Source: Nansenia antarctica (Eukaryota > Chordata > Actinopteri > Argentiniformes > Microstomatidae). Taken from it: a DNA stretch of 64,000 bases. The stretch is taken from NCBI GenBank assembly GCA_963989245.1, contig OZ022339.1:41552431-41616430 (forward strand), given 5' to 3'. This document shows positions 38,394 through 50,175 of this stretch, piece by piece (the stretch's first letter is position 1; each line of letters opens with the position of its first letter). The notes under the pieces were generated by a model. It was not told the origin of the DNA, did not search any database, and was given only the letters and a program-made list of their open reading frames with translations. The position numbers and the translations under genes were made by a program.

Positions 38394-39753
38394 GTAAGTG
38401 TTGATTTCAGTGCCATGATAGGCAAAGCAAAGGAGGGAAACTTAAGAACAATGTTACACACCTCTCCTTTGGAGTTTTTCTTTTTTGTTTCTCTTTTCCT
38501 CTGGAAAAAGAGAAAAGTGTCAATTTTGTGACAAGTGTATTGTTTTTTTTATTTTTCTCCTCTACTCTGTGATGGCTTCTACAACCGAAAGTTTGTTGTG
38601 TTTTGTTCTTCAGATAGTTTGACCTACTTAGGTCTCATTCACACCTTCCCCGTAAAGCTTTATGTCTTACACTGAGAAAGGAGAGAGTGTAAACCAACAA
38701 CTTAAGTGCAACAAATACAGTGTTGTATTGATAGTGCTGTACAATGTTCTATAACACTGATACTAATAAGTAAACAAATGACTTTTGCATCCATGCAATA
38801 TACTGCCAATGAAGACTTTTTATCTGAACAAAACTCAAGTTCTCTTTCTATTTCAGAGGGGAAAAGCTCCATAGAGAACAGAAGTTGAACATTCAGTACT
38901 CTAAATTGAAAAAACCTATATTGTTTGTTTCAAACATAGACGCTGAGTGCTTTCACACTATGTGAAAGTAGGTGTTGATGTTTTGTCTCTCGACTAAATG
39001 TTTTTGTTATTAAGGGTCTCTGGAGTACCATTGATCATTGTTAATACAAGGTCATAACTAATTAAATCGCAATTAAGCCTTAACATAATAATAGAGCCGT
39101 TGAATCTAAATAAAACAATTATACATGGGAACATTCCAAACAATGAGCCCTAAACACACTTTAAACCAGCCATTTTCTACATCTGTACTTCTTTATTTTC
39201 TCCAATGCTGTGCATTCAAAGTAAATGATTGTTTTCAAGTATTTAAAGGCCCAGTATGTGGATTTGAGCTTTAAAGAGTACTAAATGGCAATGATAAATC
39301 AGTGGTGATGAAGGAATTAAATCACATGACGATGTGAGCACTGTTTTGGTCCAAACAAAGTGCTTTCTAAAATCTGTTGTCGTGGGCGAGCACTGGCCTT
39401 TACGTACCTATTTTATGCTGTCTGTAGTTTGTTTACGAGGATACTGTATACACACAATTGCTACTATTAGGAAATGTACAATAGTTAACATTTTTACATT
39501 TATATGTTTGGTATTTAGCAGTAGCAATAGTATAAAGTATGTACATTTTAAAATGTTCAGTGTGACCAGAGAGGGCAGCAAAGTGCAAAATTACATGGTT
39601 CACCTTTGAAATAATTTGTGTTATTAATCTGTAGATTTAATTTATAAATTCCAAGAAGTATGCTTCATTTTACTTGATTTCAGAACTACCTTTCAGCATT
39701 ATATAATTAGCACACGTGACATTGTCATTCTCAAGTTTTTGGTCACTCTTTGG
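38394..39753. other. AT-rich non-coding DNA; possible regulatory words at 39040-39140
   Basis: AACTAATTAAATCGCAATTAAGCC lies at about 39055-39080. The short inverted pair CTTTCACA/TGTGAAAG near 38950-38968 is also visible. No gene recognised. Confidence 0.35.
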
Positions 39754-39763
39754 TCTCTCTCTA

Positions 39764-39845
<82 letters not shown>
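39754..39845. repeat. (CT)n microsatellite
   Basis: About 90 bp of CT with two ATCT units at the left. Confidence 0.97.
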
Positions 39846-39848
<3 letters not shown>

Positions 39849-41106
39849 GTGTTGTTAAGACGATGTGATCAGCACAGAGGGTTGTGTGATCACTTGTGAG
39901 AGTTGAAAGTTATAGGCTTCTATGGCCATGTTCTACTTGGAGCTCCTCTCCGGCGTCTCTGTACGACTCTGGTTCTGATGTCCCATTAAAAGCCCCCCAA
40001 ACATCAGAGGAGTCACTCAAACCGGGGACTCATGGGATCGCGCAACACTGGATCTGTGCATCATTAGACTCGGTGCCACTCACGTTACCCTCCGACTCCA
40101 ACCCCGGCGCTGGAAAAAGGGGGAGGGAGAAAACAACACTCTTCTCACTCCAAGATCTTTCAATACAAAAGAGGAAGTGGAAAAGCTCTGAGGGGATGGG
40201 GTTCGGGGGAGAGAGAGAGGGATGTACTTAAGAGATATTTAAAGCAGAGATGGGCTTTGTTAAAGATGTGAGTCCCCTGGGTTCCTGCTTTAGAATAAGT
40301 TACTGGATCTGATGGCGGTTCTCCTGTTAAAGCAACACCTCTTTGGCTCGGAGAGATACAATGGCATAATTATACTACAGGGTTTTCAGGGCCCTGACAT
40401 AGCTGTCACCTGGGAACTAGAGGGATGAAAAATACTTCGGCGTACTTTTTTATACTTTCTTTTTTTCAAAAACCACCCTTTCTGTTTTGTAACCAGGTGA
40501 TAGTGACTTTTTGTCGTACTGTGAGTTAGATCAATACAGATGGGGTGAAGTTGGTTTGAAAGTTTTGGGATACTTTTCAAGGTTTTGATTATGAAGATGA
40601 CTTACAGTAGCCTACTGCACAGCCTACTGCTTGTATATTAGATATGTTTTGATATATTTCAGGTCTTTGTGAGTCATTGCCTAATGAGAGCAGATACGCA
40701 TACTAAGTGAGGCTTTGGATGAGTGCTAATGTCAACAGTGAAATACTTTATTTAATCAACAGTATAGTAACAAGTGCATATGTTACTGCCACAATGTGTA
40801 GGAGCATCATGTAAAGTAAAACTGATGTAACAATACCGCTATAACAAAAAATTAAGAAATGGTGGTTAGTACCGGTAGTCAAACATCTTTTCAATCTAAC
40901 ACAATTTACATGGTTACAATTTACATAACATTGACATTGCTGGTTAGTTTCAAGAAAACATACTGTCGCTACTTTATATATTTTCTCTTCAATCATCTTC
41001 ATGTATTTCAGAGTGCTAAAATACCAAACAAATTTCGTAGGAAATGAAGATAATATGCAACATGGAAATAAAGGCCTCACTCTTCCCCCTGCACTGTCTT
41101 TCATAG
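39846..41106. other. Non-coding DNA
   Basis: The 111-codon frame at 39896-40231 has no domain or splice context. Nothing else recognised. Confidence 0.4.
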
Positions 41107-41113
41107 GGAGAGA

Positions 41114-41153
<40 letters not shown>

Positions 41154-41170
41154 AAGAGAAAGAGAAGAGA
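41107..41170. repeat. (GA)n microsatellite
   Basis: GA with GGGA and GAAA variants at the ends. Confidence 0.96.
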
Positions 41171-41670
41171 AACATAGAGACATTGCCACATGGCTAGCAG
41201 CCCACTTTGTACAGGTAAGAGTGGAGTGGACCCCGTCGAGTTCCTTTCATGCCGAACAGCAGGGGGAAAATGTTAAATTGTACCAGGCCTCTTTATATGT
41301 ATATAAAAATGTCCTGAACAAGATGCTTATCTTAATAGATGAAGTAAGAGCAAAAGAACTATAATTTTAATCAAATCTGGGGCCTCATCGGTGTGACGCT
41401 GTCGAGCGCTATTGAGGTTTTAAATGCATGTTGTTGGGCCTTGGAGAATGGACTCCGCAGGGGGTGTCTTGCGCGGTAATTATCCTTCACTTACAGGTAT
41501 TTCTGTTGCCATGGTCTTTATCTTCTCTTGTAAGGAGGAAATCAATTTGTACAGATGTATATGCGAGAGGGAGATTATCTTGAAGAAAAGAGGCAAGAAA
41601 GAAAGAAAGGAACACCCCCCCCCCCTAAAAAAAGGTATTCTCTCATAAAAGATGGACATGTTATTGAGGG

Positions 41671-41675
<5 letters not shown>
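41171..41675. other. Non-coding spacer, purine-rich toward the right
   Basis: 41578-41633 is a purine tract interrupted by a C10 run, leading into the next GA array. No gene seen. Confidence 0.4.
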
Positions 41676-41751
<76 letters not shown>

Positions 41752-41795
41752 GAAGGGGAAAGAGAAAGAGAAAGAGAAAGAGAGACATAGAGAGA
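41676..41795. repeat. (GA)n passing into GAAA units
   Basis: About 70 bp of pure GA followed by GGGAAA and AGAGAAA units. Confidence 0.97.
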
Positions 41796-42239
41796 TGTCC
41801 TCATGTATCCGTCTGTCTGTGTTTGTTTATTTGTCTGTCTGATTGGAGGTACTTAGACTGTTGGGGTGGTATTATTAGGATAAAAGCAGACATGTTGTTC
41901 CAACAACCTAGAAATAAAACTAGGGACAATATCAAACAAGAAAGAGACCCTACAAAAATGCATCATAGCCATCCTCAATAGGCCTCAACGTGTTGGCCCC
42001 TAGACCAAGTTTTTTTCTATTATTCTTTTTTATACGTTCATGTTTTAATATCTATGAAGATGGATGACCATTCAGACAGTCAGGCTAAAACGTGATCGAC
42101 AAAGTGCTGGATAGATAAAGAGAAAGACAGACAGGCAGACAAATGGACAGACGATAGGTCTGACAATCATTGTTGCACACATGGACTCCCGCACACTCAG
42201 GCCCATTACACCCACTCCCATACAATGGACTTAGGACTT
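41796..42239. other. Non-coding spacer
   Basis: Contains scattered GACA and CTGT words. No gene or transposon recognised. Confidence 0.4.
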
Positions 42240-42840
42240 TTATTGCATCTAACAGCTTTATGACTACTGATGGTGGGAACGAGTGGTTAATTTAATTTGT
42301 ATTAGGACTGTCTGCATATTTATACCATGATTAACAGCAGTCCAGGCCAGAGAGCTGGTGTTAGCTCTCCGCTAACTAGCTCTCTGGAGAGGCCCTATTC
42401 AATTAGATTAAAAATCACATTGATTACCATTACCAACCTGTTTGTACAGCACAATTACCCATAATTTATATCATAAATCTAATTTTATTATCAAGTGTAT
42501 GAATGTATTATAATACCTTCATCCCTATCTCATAGAATATTGCATTTCTTGTGACCGTTGCTCTTATTCAAAGACCTTGTTGGCGACTTTGAGCTCTCTG
42601 GACACAATAGTAGGCTGACACAGTCTGTTTTGATTACTTAATGAAAGCGTTTATCTACTGATGTTCATTACTTTTACTCTCGCTATCTATCCGCTAATAA
42701 AGGCTGTCTTTGATTTCAGAAGGGACAATCTGTGTGACGGATCAATTGAGTCCAGGCCAGGGAGCCATAGAGTATGCTGAAAACAAAATTAGAGCAATTA
42801 AGGTCAGCATCATCCCACTGGAGACTGGTCAAGAGAGATA
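42240..42840. promoter_or_regulatory. Candidate enhancer-like block with hairpin
   Basis: About 600 bp of non-repetitive DNA with GGTTAATTTAATTTG, TTCAATTAGATTAAAAATC, GATTACCATTACC, CATAATTTAT, TTGATTACTTAATG, GCTAATAAAGG and AGAGCAATTAAGG words. It has a 41-bp hairpin at 42347-42387 and a 17-bp direct repeat at 42339 and 42749. Regulatory role inferred. Confidence 0.35.
42347..42387. repeat. Hairpin-forming inverted repeat
   Basis: The left arm CCAGAGAGCTGGTGTTAGC and the right arm GCTAACTAGCTCTCTGG pair along 10 outer bases without mismatch and again at GTTAGC/GCTAAC after a 2-base bulge, leaving a 5-base loop. Confidence 0.8.
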
Positions 42841-42861
42841 ACATCACTGCATCCCCTTATG

Positions 42862-42869
42862 AACACACA

Positions 42870-42916
<47 letters not shown>

Positions 42917-43008
42917 ACACACACACACACACGCACACACACACACACACACACACACGCATACACATGCACACACACGCACTCGCACGCACGCACACGC
43001 ACGCACGC

Positions 43009-43073
<65 letters not shown>
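42862..43073. repeat. (CA)n compound microsatellite with CGCA variant centre
   Basis: About 212 bp; the centre (about 42950-43012) is rich in GCAC/CGCA units. Confidence 0.98.
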
Positions 43074-43075
<2 letters not shown>

Positions 43076-43960
43076 GCCCTGGCATTGGTGACACCGCCTA
43101 TAAGCAGCCCATTGCAGGGGGACAATGACACCATTAGAACCGTCCCGATCACACTTGGCATCGCTAATTAAGCGATAGCGTTTTTCCAAGCATATTCTGC
43201 CGTTACGGTGGACAGAGGGGCGGAGGCGTCAGATGGAGAGGGCTTCTGTCAGAGGAGATACCGGACCGCCCCAGTTGATGCCTGGCCCAATTAGTACCAT
43301 TAAAGGGAGGCCTGGCGCCGGGCTGTCTGAGGGGATGGACACAGCCTGGAGGTGGTCAGGGCGGAGATGGACGTGACGCCTCAACCCCCCCACCCCACCC
43401 CCCCACCCCACACACACAGGCCTAACGATGGCTATCACCCACTTCATCCCACTCACGGCGGACATGGCGGCTCACAGGCCCCACCGTGGACCATCATGTC
43501 AAACAGGCCAGTCACAGATATGACAACCTCCCCAGTCCCAGAGACGGCGGATGAGCATGACGGCTCCGAGCCCGGCTACTGTGAATGGACATCACGCCTG
43601 GCTGGATAGCCACGGATGTGACGGCCCCCACAGCCCGGTCAGTGGAGATGTCATCCAACAAGGCTAGCGGAGGACTGACGTATCACAGCACAGAGCCGAG
43701 GACCACACTGCTAACGACCCCCGGCCAAGGAGATGACATGCATCTTGCGGTCCGGCAATGGCGTCCAGCAGCTTCTGTGGCCTTCATGGCGGGCATGGCT
43801 GATTGGCAGAGACACAGCAGGCTGTGGCCGGAGAGAGATCTGGCTCAGCGCGGTAATCAGGGCAAGCACATGCCTGATGCTACACTTAGCCATCCCATAA
43901 TAGCCTCATACAGAAAAAACAACGACATGTGGATGCAATGGAGACTCTTTAATTTTGATG
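43074..43960. other. GC-richer unique region
   Basis: It is more GC-rich and CpG-containing than its neighbours, with a C-run tract at 43382-43418 (quadruplex potential on the minus strand). The frames at 43352-43609 and 43585-43965 overlap, have no recognisable domain and no splice context. I treat the region as non-coding or unassigned. Confidence 0.35.
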
Positions 43961-44600
43961 TTTAGTCAAGCCTTTCTCAAGTCCAGTCTGAAAATAAAAA
44001 CAATGCATTGTTACAAACCAATGAGGTGAGTAGTGGTCGTGCCCATGTAATACCAATGACATCCTTCAAGACAGGTAGCCATTGCACAACTTTTGTTTAT
44101 TTTTGATGATATCAAGGCATTACAAGCAATATGTTGGACATGTTAGAGATTTAAAAACAGAAGGATAGAGGTGGGGAAACATGTTGACTCAAGTAGTCAA
44201 GAGCCACATGAGAAACCGAATGGCGGGCCACAAATTGTAGAAGTAACAGAAACTAAACAAAACATGTATTCACATTGATACACATGGAGTCGTATCTGAG
44301 TGGTTGTTGACTGCTTCGGTTGGGAACAACGAAACGAGACAGAGGAAAGGGGAACAGGTCCAGGAAGTTAACTGTTTTTTTTTCCTCCCCTCCCCGCTTT
44401 TTCACCTGACCCAATTACTGCACCTCGGTGGTTGCCGGCGGTATGTACAGCGTAACATTTATACCTTTGGAGTCCGACATGCTTTATATTCGGGAGTTCT
44501 TCCCAATGCAGCGTTTTGAAATATTTTCTCTTTGTTTTTTGCTACCTTAGTTGTACACCTCTGGGACCTTTGGTTGTGGTGGAGTAGAAGAGTGGAGGCG
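43961..44600. other. Non-coding DNA
   Basis: Nothing recognised. Confidence 0.4.
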
Positions 44601-44632
44601 TGGAGGGGGGGCCGGGGCGGGGCGGGGGGGCA
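44601..44632 (+). other. GC-box-like, quadruplex-capable G tract
   Basis: G-runs of 7, 4, 4 and 7 are separated by CC, C and C. GGGGCGGGGC matches the Sp1/KLF GC-box type. It is isolated; there is no CpG island around it. Confidence 0.65.
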
Positions 44633-45172
44633 CGGTTGTTCTGCTTTGGCTTTGGTGTTACAGAGAATAGGCATAACTCTAGAGAGAGTGGAAGATACAA
44701 GAGTCTAATTCTGTACAGCTGCAAATACATGATTAAACCTAGCCTATGCAACACATACAAAGTCATAGAGTAGAGAACCATGATTGGGAGTGAGAACAAC
44801 ACTACTTGTACTGGAGTGCACAGGGATATACAGTACAGTATCTAACCAATGAAAAGGTACCACTGACACAATAACAGATTAACTGCATACTAATAACTAC
44901 AAATAATATATTAATAATAATAAATAATATTATAATGCATAATAATGCAATAGATCAGAGAAATAGGCATATCAAAGTATACACCACACATCAATCCATC
45001 TCTTTATCTCAAATACAATGAATACCTCCACAACTGAGACCTCCACAACCATAGAGCTGAGAAATATTATGTGCCTAAATGGTCCACAATGTTATGATAT
45101 CCACCATAGAAATAATGTTGCTTAAATGTCCTTCTGTCATATGGTAATGGCGTCTTTAATGTGGTGTACCCA
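44633..45172. other. AT-rich non-coding DNA
   Basis: 44890-44955 is an AT island made of AATAATA-type words. No gene recognised. Confidence 0.4.
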
Positions 45173-45208
45173 CCATAGAATTAGAATGAGGTCATTCTAA
45201 TTATATGG
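45173..45208. repeat. 36-bp near-perfect palindrome
   Basis: Two 17-bp arms (45173-45189 and 45192-45208) match at 16 of 17 positions in reverse complement around a 2-base centre GG. Confidence 0.93.
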
Positions 45209-45394
45209 CATCGACAACACCAGATTGTATGTAAAAGACATATAGATGTCATTGTAGCTATCAGGGTAAGTAACCCTTTCCCATCAGCACACAAGCCCAT
45301 CATTCTCCATCGCTTTAGCCCAAAGGGGGAGTCTGGGTTGTAATGGGTTGTTTTGAGACACAGAGGCATAATGGAACATTTTGAATGGATACAG

Positions 45395-45448
45395 CCATCC
45401 CTCCCCTTCCCCCCATCCCTCCCCTTCCCCCCTTCCCTCCTCTTCCCA
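45395..45448. repeat. Pyrimidine minisatellite-like tract
   Basis: About 2.5 copies of an 18-bp unit built from CCATCCCT and CCCCTTCCCC. Confidence 0.8.
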
Positions 45449-45539
45449 AACCCACCAAGCCCTGGCATCCTACCTGAGACCTGGAGGACGATGGGTCCGC
45501 CTGGGGAGGCCCCGAATATGAGATAATCTGTGTCATTCA

Positions 45540-45660
45540 TATTCTGCTTCCTGACACAAATGATCTGATAATGCACATCTGAAGTGAATTAACATCTGTT
45601 GTTTGAATGGGGCTAATGTCTAGCCATTCATCAATTTCACAGGATTAGATCGCTGACCGG

Positions 45661-45662
<2 letters not shown>
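45540..45662. other. Unique non-coding DNA left of a GT array
   Basis: GAATTAACATC and GGGGCTAATG words, no repeat. Weak regulatory candidate. Confidence 0.2.
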
Positions 45663-45705
<43 letters not shown>

Positions 45706-45726
45706 TGTGTCTGTGTCTGTGTGTGC

Positions 45727-45770
<44 letters not shown>

Positions 45771-45777
45771 GTGCGTG

Positions 45778-45822
<45 letters not shown>

Positions 45823-45903
45823 GTGTGCGTGTAAGTGTGTGTGTGTGTGTGTGTGCGTGTGCGTGCGTGTGTGTGTGTACATGCGTGCGTGCGTGTGTGT
45901 GTG
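45663..45903. repeat. (GT)n compound microsatellite, about 240 bp
   Basis: GT with TCTGTG hexamers near 45705-45722, GTGAGA units and a CGTGCGTGCG-type right end. It is the longest GT array of the window. Confidence 0.98.
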
Positions 45904-47804
45904 CAGATGTCAGCTCCGTAATGGAGGTTTTGTGAGCTGTGTATGTACAGCAGTTTGAAATCACAGACGACCCTCCATTGTTGAGAAAAGGTTACACCCC
46001 AGTCCATTGGTAGATTAGATCAAAATACATAATTTGTATCTGTGTCAGTGGTCTCCATTCAATTCTGTCAATTCTAATTCAAGAGTTGAAAGTGCTCATT
46101 GAAAAATAAGGTGCTTTTTTGTTGTTTAATTCACTGAATTACAAGGAAATTTACCCTAACCTGGATCTATACTGTACAACAGGTCAGGCACTATGTTTGG
46201 AGATGACCAGATTGGGCTTCACCCGAACAACAACCAAAATATATTTTACATCATCAGCTACTATTTTCCTATGTTTCTAGGAGTCATTTTGGATCATTTT
46301 GATTGGCTGAAAAATCTGCCATTCAATCGTATTATGTAAGGCAGGCTATCTATCCTTTGTCTAGTTAGAAATGTACTGTACTGAGTGTGGCCCCACACCG
46401 ACCTTTCAAACAAAGTCAATCACTTAAGCACATTCACATTTCAAGTTCAGCTCAGCTACTCAAACAAATTAATTCATCCAAAGAAATCGCTTATTTTGTC
46501 CCCTCACAGAGGTATGTGTTTACATTTTTAAATTGGTTCCTGAGCAAGGCAGAAGACGCATTGGTTTCATCAATAACTCCAGTAAATAGGATACATTTGC
46601 ACTCAAAGAGAGCCCCTGAAATCCACACTTCAAACGACCATTGAAGCACCTTCAGACTTCAGCTTGCAAAGTACTTAAGCCAAAATGTGTTTTATTTCAC
46701 TGTGTTGACCAAGGGGTTTTAAGTAGGTGCTCCAATAGAAGTAAAGTCAACATTTTATTCAGGGTTCCGATCAAGGTAAGTGTCGCTATTCTCTGAGAAT
46801 ACCAATACAACATGACACAGGTTTCCACACACAGGAGAGGAGACACAATAAAATGAACATGACGTATGATTAATCAGTGACGTTATGCTTAGTATTGTCC
46901 TTATCAATAGCTGAGAGAGAAGTATTTACAATAACGCACATGTATCTAAGAGATTTATTTCTGGGAAAATGTCTAATTGGAGAAAACAAGTCTACATTCA
47001 ACAATTGTTATTGACGGCGTTTTTTTGTATCACTCTAACACAGATGCTATAATAGCGTAGGCCTACTGATAATGAGCGGAAGGGGTGAAGAAAGAAGGAG
47101 CATATTGAAAAATAAATGACAAAATCCGGAGGATGAAGAGGTGGATGTAACAAAAATGTGAGAGAAAATCTGTGGGATTCAATCAAGCTTAATTCTATTT
47201 TGATAATTGTCGGCGTTTGCGTCTCTGCCTCTCTCTCCATAGGGAAGCTGTGACTTGTGTACGAGACTGACAATGAAGTCGGTAACAACAGCTGCTCGGT
47301 GCCGGGTAGCTCGTGTACCTCGCCGCTCAAGTCTTGTCAGTCACATTTCCCCTAATTAACTAACATCTGCTTTCCATTTTCAGTTACACTGCATCGCCAG
47401 CTTGTCTCATCTGAATCGCCGACTCTTGACCTCCCCAGAGGTAGGCGCTCACTGTCACATAGAACCTCGGCAAGCAGCCGCCACCGAGGGGCGATTCTTT
47501 AAAGGCCCCAAACACACTGGGGGGAAACAGAGAGTGTTGCAGCCACACCAGACACACGAGAGGCCCGCGGGCGTGTGGCAGGGTTTTAACCTCTGAGACT
47601 TCTCCACCAATCGTCCGCCAGGAGAGTTGGCAGTGACACAAGGTAGCTGGGGTAGCGTGTCGCTTGGCTCGAGCCCGGGCTTTGCAGCGTTAAGCATTCT
47701 CTTGTGACTTCAGTCTCTTTTTCTCCATGAAGGACCAGAACGTCCCTATCTGCCGTTTTGCCATTCCCCTGAGCTTGGTCTATTCCCAATTTAACCTGAA
47801 TAAC

Positions 47805-47806
<2 letters not shown>
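45904..47806. other. Non-coding DNA, nothing recognised
   Basis: The frames at 46387-46644, 46998-47330 and 47384-47697 lack domains and overlap on both strands. 47390-47700 is GC-richer. Confidence 0.4.

Positions 47807-47894
<88 letters not shown>
47807..47894. repeat. (GT)n microsatellite
   Basis: Forty-four uninterrupted GT units. Confidence 0.98.
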
Positions 47895-47897
<3 letters not shown>

Positions 47898-48690
47898 CAG
47901 GGATGGGCTTGTATTTGAGTTTGTTTTCTCTGCCTGAATACACATCATATGAACATCTGAAACAGCACCAGCTGGCAACCTAACAACATGAAAATAGATC
48001 TATCCTTACTACTGTTTTTTTATGTAAATATGGGATGAAATGTTTTTTTTTGTTTCTTATACTGCAGGTGGTACCTACATTTTTTATGTATACTTAATGT
48101 ACCTTTACATTTCAGCTTGGACTCTTTATTGTGAAAGATGTGGTCTGACATTATAATATCCATTATAATATAATTTCACCTTGTTGAGGCACTGTTTCTT
48201 AAAAACACAATCGTATACACACACATAAAGACATTGACAATTGGTCCTTTTCCAGACTCTAGCTTTAGCACAGCCAATCCACATCAAGGTAATGATGTCT
48301 CCCCATCAATGTGCTGATAATGATCTGCATGATTTACTGATACGGTGTATTAATGGTGAATATATCATCCGTCAGGACTTACAATTTATTGCTGCTTATG
48401 ATAATATTTATTCACATGTTGTTATTTGCCTTGCAATTTACAATTTTCAATCAGTAATTCACCTCCTGGAAATAGTTATTTTGGCAAATTGAACCACTCA
48501 GGAGGGAAATCCTGGCAGTGTTCTGCTCCAAGAGTTGAAATGATATGGCCATGTCACATGTTTTGCCTCTGCCAACAGAAAACAGAAACTAAAAGCAACA
48601 TAGCCTCCAGTTACCATAGATGTGTGAGCTTTCATTCAAACCTTCAACAGTACACCCCCACGTGACAACAAGAGCATTACCCAGACACAC
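47895..48690. other. AT-rich non-coding DNA
   Basis: No gene or transposon recognised. Confidence 0.45.
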
Positions 48691-48832
<142 letters not shown>

Positions 48833-49119
48833 TCTGACTACAGTACAGAACACATGCCCAGCCGCCTCACAGTGCTTTTAATCATGCATTTCAAGACTTT
48901 TACAGATTTTGCAATATTTACCAGTAGTCCCATACCTCCTGATTTGGTTGGGAAGTGAACGATTCTCTGAGGTTTTGAAAACAAAGGGTAAATGATTACA
49001 TTTAAAAAAGAATTAACAGATGGGCCAGCCCGGAAAAAAAATATGATTTTCTACAAATGATTGCATTCTCTCCCCTTTGGTGTGAAAAGTAGATTCAAGA
49101 ACACTTTTAAATAATTTGT
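48833..49119. other. Non-coding spacer
   Basis: Nothing recognised. Confidence 0.4.
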
Positions 49120-49480
49120 TCAATTTGTTCCACAGCCAAAGAAAAGCGGCTTGGTGGAAATTCAGATTCATTAAAACTTAATTAATATGCATCATTATGT
49201 AAATGAGGTTGCAGTTAATGAGTTCTTAAAAGAAGCCTTCCTTAATTAGTTCACTTTTAATGGCATCATCATTTATCTTTTTTCTTTGAAGCAGAATGAC
49301 GCGTGGAACTAGCCGCTCCCGAAAGTGCTAGAATTTTCCATTTTTTAATTATTCTTATTTTCTTAATTTTTATATGATTAAGAATGCATTTAGAGTACTA
49401 AATAAATGAGAAAAACTTATGTTTCTTTTTTTTAAACTCACTTATTTCAATTAAAGGGTAGTCTCTCTAGATGGAGAGGT
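49120..49480. promoter_or_regulatory. Candidate enhancer-like block
   Basis: TTAATTAA at 49178-49185 runs directly into ATATGCAT (49185-49192), and TAATTA lies at 49243-49248, with ATGTAAATGAGG, GTTAATGAG and TTTTTAATTATTC words. Non-repetitive, no coding frame. Function inferred. Confidence 0.33.
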
Positions 49481-49613
49481 GCTTAAAAGTTAGAGAGAGC
49501 ATCTTCTCCCCAAAACAATCCAGAGGCTCTCAATAACACAGCAACAACCAGGATCAAGATCCAGCCTCTCATTAGGAAAGTTTGGGAAAGAACATCATTA
49601 CTCCATTCAACAG

Positions 49614-49912
<299 letters not shown>

Positions 49913-49913
49913 A

Positions 49914-49951
49914 GAGAGACAGAGAGACAGAGAGAGAGAAAGAGAGAGAGA
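49914..49951. repeat. (GA)n with GACA units
   Basis: Short purine tract just outside the right arm of the inverted repeat. Confidence 0.92.
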
Positions 49952-49971
49952 GGGTACTAAATATATATACT

Positions 49972-49972
<1 letters not shown>

Positions 49973-50070
<98 letters not shown>

Positions 50071-50071
50071 T
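49973..50071. repeat. (GATA)n tetranucleotide repeat
   Basis: About 24 to 25 uninterrupted TAGA units. It ends 17 bp left of the MITE. Confidence 0.97.
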
Positions 50072-50088
50072 CTATTCTATGGAATCTA

Positions 50089-50173
50089 CAGTACCAGTCA
50101 AACGTTTGGACACACTTCCTCATTCATTTGAAATTTGAATGAGAAAGTGTGTCCAAACTTTTGACTGGTACTG
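50089..50173. mobile_element. 85-bp palindromic Tc1/mariner-type MITE
   Basis: The whole element is an inverted repeat. Each end starts CAGTACCAGTCAAA, continues with GTTTGGACACACTT and CTCATTCA, and the arms meet at an A/T-rich centre; mismatches over the first 38 positions are two. It is flanked on both sides by TA (50087-50088 and 50174-50175), as expected for Tc1/mariner TA target duplications. The terminus resembles those of fish Tc1-like transposons. It has no coding capacity and would depend on a transposase elsewhere. Confidence 0.88.
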
Positions 50174-50175
50174 TA

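Noticed and set aside
39244..39330. AAAGGCCCAGTATGTGGATTT resembling the start of a dispersed teleost repeat
   Set aside because: Similarity stops after about 15 bases and no matching inverted end was found downstream.
43585..43965. 126-codon plus-strand frame in GC-richer DNA
   Set aside because: No recognisable motif, no Kozak or splice support, and longer frames are expected by chance where stops are fewer.
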